Shown here: positions 1 through 11,130 of the stretch, in pieces
Layout of the letters: the number at the start of each line of letters is the position of its first letter
Position numbering within the stretch: the first letter of the stretch is position 1
DNA from: Hyalella azteca
Lineage: Eukaryota; Arthropoda; Malacostraca; Amphipoda; Hyalellidae
Direction: 5' to 3'
Assembly (NCBI RefSeq): GCF_000764305.2
Contig: NW_025941745.1
Location: forward strand, 1-64,000
DNA: 64,000 nt
Position numbers and translations under genes: made by a program
Notes under the pieces: generated by a model
What the model saw: only the letters and a program-made list of their open reading frames with translations
What the model was told of the DNA's origin: nothing
Databases searched by the model: none

Positions 1-386
1 CCAATTTGTCATTCATAGTACATTTATACTAAACCATGAATAACAATACCTCAATATAAATTAAAGACTGCCACTCAATATATTTAAATATATGAAAAAA
101 TAAAAAATAAAAACATCGAAAAAATAAAAAATCATGATTTTTTTACAAAAAAAAATCAAGTGATTTAATCACATGATTTTATCATTGCCAACCCTGTTTC
201 AAACATTGATTATAAGATGAAAAGAAACGTACCAATTCGACTATTAATGAAAGGTAACTAATTAAAATAGGATGAAGCGGATGGTTTAATATCACTAGAA
301 TATGCAAAAATTTAAATTTCTCATAAAATCTAAGCACAGACATAAACATTTCCTCAGATCGTCTGTTCAAATCGTCAAACCACCAC

Positions 387-670
387 TTTTTATCCCAGAT
401 TGTTTAGTATCTTACTTTGCTATCACAGATTATTCATTCTCACTTTAGTATCCCAGATTGTTTATTCTTTTACTTTAGTATCCCAGATTGATCAGTATCT
501 TACTTTAGTATCCCAGATTGATTACTCTCACTTTAGTATATCAGATCAATTCGTATCTCACCTTAGTATCCCAGATTGTTTATTACAAAAAGTATAACAG
601 ATTAATTCGTATCTCACTTTAGTATCCAAGATTGTTTATTCTCTCACTTTATTATAACAGACAATTTATT
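387..670. repeat. Minisatellite, roughly 27-36 bp unit
   Basis: About nine degenerate units carry the core CTTTAGTATCCCAGATTG, alternating with tails such as TTTATTCT or ATCAGTATCTTA. The array begins about 30 bp beyond the predicted donor of the exon at 701-929, so it would lie in the following intron of that minus-strand gene. No coding role is visible. Confidence 0.85.
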
Positions 671-700
671 TTCCATTATTCCCTGAGACCCACAACTGAC

Positions 701-929
701 CTGTCCTCGACAGCACCCACGAGCAGCGATGTCTTCTCGCCGAAGTTTGTGACAAGCACAGCCAGCTGCTCATGGAACTCTTCTCCCAGGCTGCTGTTAC
801 TGCTGTCACAAGAGCAGCAGCTGCTGGCGTTATCGCTGCAGCCAGCAGCTGCGTTAGGAGGAGCAGCTGCGGCAGCGCTGCTTGTGTTTCGGCTGCTGGT
901 CTTCAAATCCCCGGGCTCGCTCAACTCTT
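701..929 (-). CDS. Unrecognised gene, third visible exon (Ala/Ser-rich)
   Basis: This exon belongs to a minus-strand gene that I do not recognise. The acceptor is CTATAG before position 929 and the likely donor is ACAG/GTCAGT after 701. Its phase (two bases completing a Glu codon) fits the single G left by the exon at 1268-1617, giving HVI-E-ELSEPGDLK across the junction. The first half is low complexity (Ala, Ser, Asn, Cys-rich). The second half, from SLGEEFHEQLAVLVTNF, looks helical and ordered. If the donor is not used, the frame stays open for eight more codons and stops at 676. Using the donor leaves phase 2, so the gene probably continues beyond the left edge. Exon phase and GC content above the flanks support coding; the function is unknown. 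Confidence 0.6.
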
Positions 930-1267
930 CTATAGAATAAACAAAATAATCAGGTCATCTATAATCGCAAATTGATTTTTAAACCGTGCTAGACTGCTTA
1001 ATTTTATAAGGTTATCCACCGAGTATAGGGAAAGGTTATCGTCACAGTCTGACAACTGTTGATTACGATAGTATTATCAGCATTCGATTTAAAAACGAAA
1101 CTGCAGAGCAAACTAAAGTGGAAACGCTAGCTGTAATATTTAAAAAAAATCCAGAAGAAAATTTCCTCAAGACTTACACAAGTTAAGGAGCATTTATTCA
1201 CCTCTTCAAAGTGAAGCATGAAGAAAAATCTATTAGATATTAGTTGAAAGATACCAACATTACACAC

Positions 1268-1617
1268 CGATAACATGTAGGGTTCGGTCATCTCGACTGA
1301 GAAGCCCAGTAGGTAGATGGTTGACTTGGCCCCAATATCTTGGGTCGCGGTAAAGTGATTCCGTCATGGGGCCCGTGAAGCCATGTGGGGCCAACTGCAC
1401 TCCACCAAAAGCATCAAACTGTTGAGGCAAATGCATGGCAGTGGCGGGGAAGTGGGGTGTGATGGAACCACCAAGACAGTGTTGAGTCTCACTGCGTCTG
1501 TAGAGCCACGCCCCCGCTTGGGACTGCAGTAGAGCAGGCAGGAACGGTAGACAGGAGCGCAGCAAGCTATCAGCAGCATCGACCAGCTGCTGTAACTGGT
1601 TACTTCCAAACTGCAGT
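1268..1617 (-). CDS. Unrecognised gene, second visible exon
   Basis: This is a 350-nt internal exon of the same minus-strand gene. The acceptor is CGTGCAG before 1617 and the donor is TTATCG/GTGTGT after 1268. It joins the upstream exon in phase (EEIF-R-LQFGSNQLQQL) and the downstream exon in phase (HVI-E-ELSE). The encoded segment starts with a probable amphipathic helix (QLQQLVDAADSLLRSCL). It then becomes Pro/Gly/aromatic-rich (FDAFGGVQLAPHGF, YRDPRYWGQ). Alternative frames have shorter open stretches and do not join the neighbours. I recognise no catalytic motif or domain. The composition would suit a scaffold or regulatory protein, but that is only an impression. Confidence 0.62.
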
Positions 1618-1873
1618 CTGCACGAACGCATTTTGCATTTCAATTATTCAGTAAAGTTTGATAATCATTGACACGTGAATTATGTTTATATCATATGACA
1701 CAAGTTGAAAATATCAAATATGTATGAAATGGAAAGAAATCCGGTTATTAGATTATATTCGAAGTAATCTATAATCAATAATTACTCATCAACGTCGATT
1801 CTGAATCAATTTTCAAGCTGACAATAAATTACATCCTATTCACAAAAAATAACACTTCTTAGCTACTGCATAC

Positions 1874-2223
1874 CTGAATATTTCTTCAGGGCTGAGTCCT
1901 TGAGTATATACACCTCGTGAACTTGTGTTTAAATTGGCGTTGGTGTTGACGTTTAGGTTGGGGGAAATTGTGTTGGAGGTGATGGTGGTGGTGTTGGAGG
2001 CGATAGTGTTAGGAGTAATGGTGTTGGTAGTGGCGGCGCTGGTGGTGTTTTGGGTGATAGCATTGGAGGTGTTGGAAGCGCTAGTGCTGAAGGTGGGAGG
2101 AGTAATGAGGTTGTAGGTGGGAAGTGAAGCCTCAGTGTGAGGCTCAGAGTTGCGTATCTCCCGTGATGCCCCCAAGGACAGTTGCTCTGCTAAGGCACCG
2201 CCGCTGCTTGTAGTCGGCTGCAT
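1874..2223 (-). CDS. Unrecognised gene, first visible exon (Thr/Asn/Ser-rich)
   Basis: The open frame begins at an ATG at 2223 (MQPTTSSGGALAEQ) and ends at a strong donor, ATATTCAG/GTATGC, after 1874. The ATG is followed at once by CAG. Either this is the start codon, or ATAATGCAG is an acceptor and the exon begins at 2217 in the same frame. The middle is a Thr/Asn/Ser/Ile tract encoded by a degenerate GGTGTTGGTG-type microsatellite on the plus strand. The exon ends in RGVYTQGLSPEEIF, which reads like ordered sequence and continues in phase into the exon at 1268-1617. With the two downstream exons it gives about 310 residues without a stop. No family was recognised. Confidence 0.6.
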
Positions 2224-2446
2224 TATTGAATAAAAAACTTAGGTTAGGTTAACAATGCAACCGTGCAGTGAGCTTCAAACATCTTAACGTGCAAGACATT
2301 TTAACACTAAAAATCACTTGCTGTACCTAAATAAAACAATCCATTGTCTCTCGTCAATCTATTTCTTGATATGGCATACTTCTTGCCATTTAAACACTTG
2401 TATATTGTTTAGCAGATTTTATAAACAAATTTCATTTTTATTAACT

Positions 2447-2582
2447 TCGTCACCTGAGCGTCAGCCCACAACTGATATATTTCCGTCACCTGAGCAACAG
2501 CCAACAACCGATATATTTTCGTCACCTGAGCGTCAGCCAACAACTGATATATTTTCGTCACCTGAGCGTCAGCCAACAATCA
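2447..2582. repeat. 36-bp minisatellite, about four copies
   Basis: Four near-identical units of TTTTCGTCACCTGAGCGTCA plus CCAACAACTGATATA lie in tandem. The 36-bp period keeps a plus-strand frame open (SSPERQPTTDIF repeated), but this is a by-product of a period divisible by three and there is no gene context. Confidence 0.85.
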
Positions 2583-2639
2583 AGTGGTAAATAAATTAAT
2601 AGATGATTAAGTTGAGTAATGGATTTTGACACATGAAAA

Positions 2640-3117
2640 CTAATTCCGTCACAACTTGAATTGGACACACACAGATCGTTCCAAGCTTTGTACAAAAATT
2701 AAAATTTGCTTAATTAAAAGCCTAATAGTTGTTAATTAAAAGCATAATTAAGTAGTGTTCAATATTCATTAGTGTTCTAATTCAAAGCCGTGTTGTATTC
2801 CAATATTCCAAATTCGAACACGTGGATGACGGCATTACGTATCAGTAGAATTTGAAGCGCAGACGGAATACGCCTCACCACGTGCCAAATATTGCCACAT
2901 ACAGTGACGGAATATAGGGATTTGGTAGGTTTGCATTCTAAAGGCTTTTACATAAATATGGCAACATTTTGTGACGTTTCATCGTTGCCGACGCATAGTA
3001 CGGTGTTTTGAGAGTCACCTAAAGCAAACAGAACTTGAGTAACGCATACGGTTATTTTTGAATAGTTTTTCATTTCTCGATGCGTCCTTAATGTGACGGA
3101 ATATACCGCGTTTACCC
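2640..3117 (-). mobile_element. MITE, truncated copy of the 4127-4533 family
   Basis: Read on the minus strand from 3117, this stretch begins GGGTAAACGCGGTATATTCC and stays closely similar to the intact element at 4127-4533 through about 2820. Shared landmarks include TTAAGGACGCATCGAGAAAT and AAACCTACCAAATCCCTATA. A TA dinucleotide (3118-3119) flanks the intact end. The far end near 2640 keeps only AATTCCGTCAC-like similarity and lacks a recognisable inverted terminus. The intact copy lies in the opposite orientation about 1 kb away. Confidence 0.7.
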
Positions 3118-4126
3118 TACTCAGTGTAAATGGCTTTTCATTAAAAATTACCCGGCGACGCATCTTAAAATTACCCGGCGGCGCTTAGGGCTTATAAACC
3201 CATATGGCAATGCTGCATCCACCCTCTGCCGCCACACGCAGGATGATGTATGTTTCCGGTGAATTTTCCCGCGCATTTCCACTTTTTTTAAGCTATTGCT
3301 GTGCACAGTTGGCGCAATGTAATGAAAATTGATTATCTTCGCGCACGTGTTCGCGCAATCCCGGCCATCTTAATTTTAGAAGAAATTTTCTCCAAAGTCA
3401 TATGGCAACACTGAACACCATCTGTTTACATTTTGTATGTATAACAGCCGCAGTTTACGATTACCGTACGTTCCGTATCCGACAAGGCGGACAACCGGAA
3501 GAGTCAGAAGTAACCCGGACATGTCTTACATTTTATTTCTGTCAGTTCGACTCGCGTAGTCAATATACTCGCGTATATTGTCGACTAAAATAGTAGAACT
3601 ATTTTAGCTTTCTAAAGTACACGCACGGCGCATTTTTTTACCAACGTAGTACGGCGCACCACGCAGGTCGTTAAAATGACAAAATAAATTCCGGCGCACC
3701 TGGCACATCTTCCTGACCATGGCTCTGCAGCTCTGCGCCCTAGCACGTTGACTACGATTGCTTCATCTTGTACTATTATTTCATTTTTTTGTACTTTTTT
3801 AAAGCAGGGTTGCCAGACGGTCATTTTTTTCTGGACAAATTCCGTGATTTAGTTTTTCTCAATTGTGTTGGCCAGCTAAAATTTATGATAGGGGTACTTC
3901 CTAATTAAATTTTGAATACTGCAAAAAGAAAATAAATGGAATTTTTATAGCAGAACCTACAAATAAAGTAGTATACATTGAATTATTGGCCTCTTTTGGC
4001 CTTTTTTGTTTTTGTATTTGGCCGGTTTTAGGCAACCTGCACCTGAATTATGTACCACTGGTCCACTATGCACTACTACCTAGCTACCTCCTGCTCCTGG
4101 AGAAATCCTACATTTCGTGGTACCTA
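3118..4126. other. Non-coding spacer between two MITE copies
   Basis: No exon with supporting splice sites was found. The stretch is locally GC-richer around 3200-3750 and includes a CAGGGTTGCC motif near 3805 with a weak inverted partner near 4036. Short open frames at 3402-3593 (plus) and 3612-3824 (minus) have no recognisable content. Confidence 0.4.
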
Positions 4127-4533
4127 GGGTAAACGCGGTATATTCCGACACATTAAGGACGCATCGAGAAATGAAAAACTATAAAAAAAACGTACGCGTT
4201 ACGTAGGTTCTGTTGCCTTCACATGACTCTCAAAACACTTCACTACGCGTCAGCAACGCTGAAACGTCACAAAATGTTGCCATATTTATTAAAAAGCCTT
4301 TAGAATGGAAACCTACCAAATCCCTATATTCCGTCACTTTGTGTGGCAACATTTGACACGTGGTGAGTTGTATTGCGTCAGCGCTTCAAATTTAACTGAT
4401 ACGTATTGCAAATGTATGACGTCACCATTTCAACCATCAATGAACGCAAGGAACTAAAACAAAGCTTAATATAAAGGAAAAGCTGGAGAGGTGACGGAAT
4501 TACCTACGATGTCGGAATATACCGCGTTTACCC
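4127..4533. mobile_element. Intact 407-bp MITE with TIRs and TA target duplication
   Basis: The element starts GGGTAAACGCGGTATATTCC and ends with the reverse complement, GGAATATACCGCGTTTACCC, so the termini are perfect inverted repeats of about 20 bp. TA dinucleotides at 4125-4126 and 4534-4535 fit a target-site duplication. There is no transposase frame. TA duplication with short TIRs fits a non-autonomous Tc1/mariner-type element; the superfamily call is inferred from the duplication only. Confidence 0.8.
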
Positions 4534-5475
4534 TACGCATATGTTACAATGATATGTACCTAGCTAGTCTGGAAAAGTCCTATTTTTGTCTGAAATATTG
4601 CGGCTCTAATATCATATAATTTCAGTAGGTATGAAATCTCGCGGCTCGAATGCCATAAATTTTTGTTTGATTAAAAAATCGCGGTTTGTACTTCGCAAAC
4701 ATGTCATTTCATAAAATTTTCAACTTCCGCAATCCGCATTGCTTTACCGTGTCCGCCAAAAATATCTTGCAGAAAAAACATAAACATCGTAATGTAAACA
4801 AATAAACAAAACGTTTGTTGAAGATCGCGCATAGTTGCGGTCATGTCAAAGCGGTCAGACTGTATATTAACACGTGCTGAACTTACAGTAGAGACAAATT
4901 TTATTGTTGCCGTTTGACTGTTTAAGGGTAAAATTAGAGATTTGGGGTAACACTTGCATAAACTTTGTAAATAAATTTGCATTCGCACCTCGTAAATGGC
5001 TTTTCATGGCCGAGATATGGAATTCACGGCTCGGTGAAATAGAATCACGGCTCGTAGAAATGGAATCACGGCTGGCAAATCCATAAAACCACGGCTTGAA
5101 AAATTCAGTCGCGGCTTGCCAAGTAGATATATTCCATACTAGGTACGAAGGTACCTAGTATGTAATGTACCAATACGTAGTCAATGTGTTAAACAATTAT
5201 TCTTAGGCTACCTGCAATTTTAGGAAACTTCTGAGTTCTGCCAAATATTGCAAAGCCTAACTTAAGGAAATTAGGCTTAATAAAATTCATTTTTTTACCT
5301 AATACAAATTTTAGTGGCAGCACTCAGCAGCAAATAGCAGTTTGAATTTGAAGACAGGAGGCAATCCTAACAGCTCATCAAAATGAAGTCATAATAGAAA
5401 AACAAGAATTCAAAAGCTATAAACTATAATAAAGTATAGATAGGCCTATTAGGCTATTACTTTTTTTATACCAAC
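4534..5475. other. Non-coding, with short CACGGCTCG repeats and a hairpin
   Basis: Between about 4600 and 5120 a degenerate element of about 20 bp recurs with the core TCACGGCTCG or TCGCGGCTTG, each time near an AAAT tract. A perfect 12-bp inverted repeat (CATACTAGGTAC, loop GAAG, GTACCTAGTATG) lies at 5135-5162. No exon is supported. Confidence 0.5.
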
Positions 5476-5536
5476 CTTGTTCTTCTCGCCGAAGTTGCTG
5501 GCGGGTCTGATGTTCTTTCACTTTAGCAGACAGCAT
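5476..5536 (-). CDS. Possible short initiating exon (MLSAKVKEHQTR...)
   Basis: An ATG at 5536 opens a 20-codon stretch rich in Lys, Glu, Gln and Arg (MLSAKVKEHQTRQQLRREEQ), typical of a helical N-terminus. It ends at a possible donor, ACAAG/GTTGGT, in phase 1. That phase does not fit either candidate start of the exon at 1874-2223, so if real it needs an intermediate exon or belongs to another transcript. The evidence is composition plus one weak donor. Confidence 0.2.
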
Positions 5537-5869
5537 GTTTTACAGTTTCAGAAACCTGAGAAATAGCTTGAGATGTAACCTATACAAATTGAGCAGGAAA
5601 AACTTTCGAACAAGAATACATATAATTTCAAACAAAAAGTGTAAATTCTGAACAAAAAGATGATCAATTGATTATTCGTAGTCAACTGATACTAAACAAG
5701 TGACAGCATATGACGTGGCGAACAATCAATCGTAAGAATGCCGCGGAAAAGCGAACCCCGCGAATTTGAAGGATATCGTCCCCATGGTCCCGCCCATGGT
5801 TGAACTATATAAGGTTATTATTATTATTCGGTGGCTTGACGGAATGCTACGCTTTATACGATTCACTCC

Positions 5870-8800
5870 GTGAACTGCTCTTGTTCAAAATTATTGGCCA
5901 AAGCGATGTGTTTTGCTGATGAACTGCTCAACTGCTCGGCAGGTCTGAGGCCAGGCTGCGCTCCCGTGAACTGGCAGTGTCTCCACCCAATAGTGTGTAC
6001 AGACTGAGGACCTGAACTCCGTGCAATTGTAACTGGCGACGCAGCTGCGATCGTGCTTCGTTGTACTCTTTGCATGCAATGAGGTAGTGGTGGGTTGTTT
6101 CGGCGACTTGACACGAGGTGCAGAGTGGTGACGGAGCTTGACGAATCTGGTAGAGGGCTTTATTGAGTGGTGCTGTTCCGAGACGAAGGCGAGCAAAGAG
6201 AGCCTCAAATCGGCGAGACTGAAGCGTGCGAAGAGACTATGGTCGGACAGAGAGTTTGGTCATGCCTAAGGCAAATTGACCGCGTGCTGAGGTCCATTTT
6301 GATTGCCAAAACCGCCAGACCTCCTGGCGGACCATAGATTTTAGTTCTGTTACGTCAAGAGGAAGTTCAACCGGGATGCTCTCCGATGAGGCTGCCCTCC
6401 TGTTGACCTTGTCTGCGGCTTCGTTCCCCGGCACGCCTGTGTGGCTGGGAATCCACTGGAACTTGACTGCTCCCGCTGGTATTCGGGTGAGGAGGTTGTG
6501 GATTGAGGCAATGAGGTGCGTGTAGCTAGTTGGAGGTGGTTGAGAAAGCAACTACAGGGACGATCGCGACAGGCTGTCGGTGCAGATGACACTTGGCCAG
6601 ATGCGATTTGCGGAGAGGTAGGTCATTGCTTGAAAGATGCCATAAAGTTCTGCTGCTACAATCGAGTGCCTTGAGTCCAGCGCCACCCCTCTACGTGGGG
6701 AACCGACGGGATAACCATTCCCGTGCCCACTCTTCGCGGTGGGCCCATTGAGAGTGAGCCGTCAGTGAATATTGTGCAGTAGCCTGAAAAGCGTGTGTCC
6801 AGAAGTTCGCCGAACAACTCCGCAGCTGCCCCCTCCACTCCACGACTGGTTTGACTGGGGAAGTCGAGATGGATTTGTTTGGTCAACGCGTACCACGGTG
6901 GAAGGTCTGTGGTCAGTGGGGCGGGTGTTGATGGTGGGAGTACAAGCTGGTAACGGGTCAGCGCATGCAGCGCCCTCGAGATTAGAGGGAGCTTATAAGT
7001 TTGGGTGCGGAACGGGGCAATATTGAGGTACCGGTCTCGGCGGTAGAGTGAGTGCACAGGGTGAGCTGGTGGGCGATGGAGAAGTTGAATGTAGTAGGAG
7101 ATCGTACTTTGATGGCGGTGAAAGTCCGGAGGGAGCAGCCCCGCCTCGCAGTACAGGGCTGGAAGAGGTGTCGACCTCCACGTTCCCACGATCAGGCGTG
7201 CGGCGGTGGAGTGGATTACGTCAAGACGTGACAGTATAGACGGAAATGCTGACGAGTAGATTGCCAGGCCATAGTCGGTGCACCCTCTTATGTAGGTTTG
7301 GTAAAAGCGGAGGAGGACTGCCAGGTTTCCGCCAAAGGTAGATTCGCTCAGTGCCCTGAGGATATTTAGTCGTTTTTGACAGCGTGTCAGAAGACTGTCA
7401 ATGTGGGCTCTCCAAGTTAGGGTGGGAGAATCCAGTACGAGGCCTAAAAGGCGGTAATGGCGGATATTTGGAATTGGCGTGCCAGAGATGTGGAGTGAAG
7501 GCAGAGGATGTATTTTTCGTTTTCGGGTGAATATTTGAAATACTGATTTTGTGGGATTTAGGGTGAGGGACCAAGTGTCAAGTCGGAATGAGATGCATTG
7601 TCGAAAGCTCCCTTGAGGTCGAAGTAGACTGCCAGTAGGACTCGTCCGGAGCGCAGAGTAATTTGGATCTCGTGCTCGAGCGGTACTAACTACTAAGGCG
7701 TCTATCGTCTATAGTCGAATGGCGACGCCGAAAACCAAACTGATGGGGGAGGAAAGACTCCTGTTTTTCTAGGTACCACGAGAGTCGGTCACACACCAGC
7801 CTCTACATCAGCTTTCCCTCGCAGGAAAGCAGAGAGATTGGGCGGTGTGACGAGGGGGCACAAGGATCCTTTTGCGGTTTGGGGATCGGTATTACGAGTG
7901 AGGTTTGCCATTCGCGGGGAAGCTCCGCGAGCCGGAAGGATTGGTTAAAGATTGCGAGTAGTGCTGAGTGGTGAGCAGGAGGAAGGTGCGCGAGGAAAGC
8001 GTTGTGAATGAGATCTGCGCCAGGGGAGGAGCGAGTTTTTAGGCGGCGCATTCCCCTCAAAAGCTCTTCGAGTGTAAAGCGGCAGTTTACTGCCGAGTCG
8101 TCTTCGCAGATTAGCGCTCTCTCAATCTCGATCTCCTTTGTCGGCGAAATTGCGCATCTATGGGACAGCGATTTCGCAAAATGAGCTGCCAAAGCCTCCG
8201 CCGTCCCCTCAGGGGTGAGTGGGGCAGCAGCTGTCAGTGGGATCGCCGAAGGGGGCAAACGACCCGATACCGCCCTAAACATTCCCCAGACCGTGGCAGT
8301 AGGAGTCCGGGGGCTAATTTGGGAGGGGAAACTCTCCCAAGATTTCTTTTTTGCCAGCTCGACTACAGTTTTTGCTTCTTGAGACCTGGTGGCGTAGGTG
8401 GTCCTGTTTGCTGGAGTTGGATGTCGGAAAAAGAGTTTTCGGGCTCTCCTCCGGGCGTAGACCGCTCGAGCGCAGCTAGCTGTCAACCCGGCCTGTGCGG
8501 GCGGGTTGACTGCCTCAACTTAAAATGGTCCTCACTGTGCTGTCTCAGCAAACGGGAGAAAACCTGATACGATTCCTGTGGGGTATCTCCGCGGGGGATG
8601 CTCTTCCTCGCCAGAGTCGCACGCCAATCCCCCCACTCCACCGCACCAAAATCGCGAGGGAGAGACCATCGCGGGCGAGTCTGGAGCCTCGGAGGTCGTT
8701 GCAGTGTGTTGTAATAGTAGGTGGGTTTGGTCACTCCCCAGGTCCAGTCCAAGAGAAACGGAGTACGAGTGGAAACATGGAGAGCCGAAATATAGGTCCA

Positions 8801-9366
8801 GCGCTGAACCCCCTCCGGTATGAGGGTCTATGCGAGTCGGCAGGCCCGGTGGATTGAGGAGCAATAGACGAGATTTGATGATTGCGTTGAAGAGGGAGGT
8901 GCCAGTGCGGTTTTGCCTAGTATTTGGAGTGTCCCATAGGGGATGATGCGCGTTAAAGTCGCCACAGATGAGGTCCTGATCTCCGATGAGGGAGAAGTAG
9001 TGTTCAAATTCTGCCTGGGAAATGGGACAGCAGGGATTATAGAAGAGGTGGATGCGGGACCAGGTCCCAAAAAGGGCCACATCTACTGTGAGCGATTGCA
9101 TACATATATCCGTTTGCGAAAGGTTCGAGTGTGGCTGCTCTTTGCTGCTTTTGGGTGCTGACTAGGATGAGTAGTCCTCCATAGCCGTCAGCTCTGTCTT
9201 GTCGGTAGGATGTGTATCCCGGAAAGCGAAGTGAGTGTCGTTCTTGTAGGTGCGTCTCTGTTATGCATACTATGGTTGGGCTTGCATGGAATAGGAATAG
9301 TTTGAGTTCTGAGTGTTTGGACAAGAGTCCTCGGGCGTTCCAAATGAGAATTGACGGAAGATGCAT
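5870..9366 (-). pseudogene. LINE ORF2: AP endonuclease - RT - RNase H, broken
   Basis: ORF2 begins at an ATG at 9366 with an AP endonuclease domain (LIWNARGLLS, CITETHLQER, then LICGDFNAHHPLWDT after a frameshift near 9080). A further frameshift near 8690 leads into the RT N-terminus (RRLKTRSSPGADLI, LVIPIPKPQKDP, HRPISLLS), with a stop after about 7803. RT motif A (YFDLKGAFDN, about 7597-7625) is followed almost directly by CISFRLDTWSLTLNPTKS, which belongs after the YADD motif, so motifs B and C are deleted. Downstream are the RT connection region (RGCTDYGLAIYSSAFPS), RNase H (TIFTDGSL near 6770; WIPSHTGVPGNEAAD near 6440) and a C-terminal Cys/His motif at 6063-6122 (CTSCQVAETTHHYLIACKEY). 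Several stops and shifts are present. Confidence 0.85.
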
Positions 9367-9442
9367 TACGAGGAGGATAGATGGCTAAGCAGTGAGGTAA
9401 GATGAGGTTGAATAACCGTGGCTAGAGGGCTTTCTGCTGTAG

Positions 9443-11096
9443 CTAAGTACTCTGAGAGAGTACGAATGCATTGGTGGAAAGTGATTTGAGGATGCTCATG
9501 CAGAGTTCGGCGAAGGGGAGGGCTCGTGTGGGTTCTTCTGATGTGGTTTCTCTGCGTCGAGGCGGGGGGCTATTTTGTGATAGCTGAGTGAGGGAGGGAG
9601 GAGCATAGATTGGGTTTGTCCAGTTATCTCCACTGAGGATGTGCTGGTATTCTTCAGTTAGATGTTGCAGAGTGGGAGATGTGGAAATTTTCCTTTTGCG
9701 AGAAGGTGGGTCTGCAGTAGTCGTACGGTGCTGTCCTGGGGCCATACTTTCAAAACTCGCTAAGTGAACGTAAGTACTTATGCTGTATTTTCTAGTCTAT
9801 GATTGGTGGATTTTGCTCGAAAGGCCGTCAATGATTGGCTAATGAACTTACGATCTCTTAACTTTTTTTGAAAGTATAGGCCCTGGAGTTATTACAGAAG
9901 AGGCGTAAGTTTGTGTAAGAGGAGTTGTGGCAGTTGCGGGGTGTGAGTTGCCACTCGTTCTGTGTTGCTCGGGCTTTTGTGCATGTTACTAGTGCTCGTG
10001 AGGCTGGGATGCGTTTGGTGCGCTTGGCTGGGATGAGCGGAGTGGGTTTTGAGAGGGAGGTATAGTGTGGCATATTCCTTAGCCGCCGATTCCCGGGTTA
10101 GCTGCCTTGCTGCTACTCGTGACGAGATGGCGAGTGCTTTTTTGTAGACTGGGCAGCGAGGGGATGTCACCGGGTGAGATCCTTTACATGATGGACATTT
10201 GGGGTTTGTTGCATCACAGTTCTGCACGGTATGGGAGGGAGATGAGCAGCGGGCGCAAATCGGTAGTCTTCTGCAGGAGATAGAGCAGTGGTCGCATAGT
10301 TGGCAGCCGTAGCATCGTGGGGGGGGAGCAAGGTAGGAGTACACTTTTTGGGAAACGCTATGATAAAAGACCCTGTCCGGCACGCCGTCAGAGAACTCGA
10401 TTGCTATACGCATTGGCATGAATGTGCTCTGATTTGGGTCCTCAACTACGTGGCTGGGATAAAGTTTTCTGATGGCAAGGATTTTGTTGGTGGTATGGCT
10501 AGAAGGAAGGGTAAGCTGGGCGCAGAGCTCCTCTGGGGCGCAGGCAAGAAGGGATTTGTCCTCCATGTCAGGTAAGTCAAAGACTACTTCACCAAGATGG
10601 AGAGATGGGGCTTTGGGAATGCGAATGACATACTGAATGTCATTGTACTTATACGAGAGATTTGCGTCTGAGAAGCGTTCGATGTCCGCCTGGTCCACTT
10701 CACCGGTAATTACTGTGCCTTTGGCATTCCGAAAGAGACTGTCTGGTTTAACCAGCTTTAGCGCTTCCCAGTTAGGGGCTATTTGTGAGTAGACATTAAA
10801 GGGCAAGGCTTTTTTTTGTCTTCTCGTAGAAGGAGGCAGGTCAAAGAGGATTTTTGTATAGGTTGCTCGCTGTTCGTTTGTCTGCTAGATGTCATAGAAC
10901 TAGATTCAGCTGAAAGGGTGGGGTTAGCATGTAGTCGAGGTTTCTTTGTTATCACAGTACGGCCAAGGACAGGGGAGGGCGAAGGAAAGTCGTCGGTTAC
11001 CGAGAGGTCCGCCATTGTTGAGCTGTGGTCTTCTAAGCTAGTTGTGTGGCCGGATGGAGAGGCAGACATGGCTGTCTTCTTAGCACTTGGAAACAC
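9443..11096 (-). pseudogene. LINE ORF1: gag-like zinc-knuckle protein, broken
   Basis: The frame starts at an ATG at 11096 with a Ser/Thr-rich N-terminus. It shifts at a run of eight A residues near 10815, then continues through PFNVYSQIAPNWEALKLV to 9892. Three CCHC-type knuckles follow one another: CYGCQLCDHCSISC, CARCSSPSHTVQNC and CPSCKGSHPVTSPRC (the last with altered spacing). The family's ORF1 binds element RNA. The frame is interrupted by a MITE at 9740-9882 and resumes in the stretch QHRTTTADPPSRKRKI down to 9443. The homopolymer shift and the insertion inactivate it. Confidence 0.8.
9740..9882. mobile_element. 143-bp foldback MITE nested in LINE ORF1
   Basis: The left end reads GGCCATACTTTCAAAACTCG. 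The right end is its near inverted copy, TTTTTTTGAAAGTATAGGCC. Inner similarity (GAACGTAAGTACTT against GAACTTACGATC inverted) gives the whole element hairpin potential. CTGG at 9736-9739 and 9883-9886 is a probable target duplication. Removing it would rejoin the ORF1 coding segments on either side, so it inserted after the LINE. Confidence 0.7.
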
Positions 11097-11130
11097 CGAG
11101 TTTTACTATAAACTAGTCACAGGAGTTGAT

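Larger units (their letters stand above)
5815..11130 (-). mobile_element. Degenerate I/Jockey-type LINE, near full length
   Basis: This non-LTR retrotransposon is read on the minus strand. It has an ORF1 with zinc knuckles (11096 to 9443) and an ORF2 with AP endonuclease, reverse transcriptase and RNase H (9366 to about 5870). It ends at 5815-5828 in a (TAA)n tail, as seen in I-type elements. RNase H downstream of RT, the C-terminal Cys/His motif and the TAA tail point to the I group of the Jockey superclade. Frameshifts, stops, an internal RT deletion and a nested MITE make it non-functional. The 5' end is uncertain; I placed it just upstream of the ORF1 ATG. Confidence 0.85.

Noticed and set aside
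3805..4040. CAGGGTTGCC...GGCAACCTG considered as a hAT-type MITE
   Set aside because: Inverted similarity is limited to about seven bases, the ends are offset and no 8-bp duplication is found.
735..5496. TCTTCTCGCCGAAGTT shared between the exon at 701-929 and the possible exon at 5476
   Set aside because: A 16-base match is expected about once by chance in a window of this size, and the reading frames differ.
6772..9161. Plus-strand frames up to 135 codons across the LINE
   Set aside because: They are antisense shadows of ORF2; the minus-strand translation carries the recognised RT, endonuclease and RNase H motifs.
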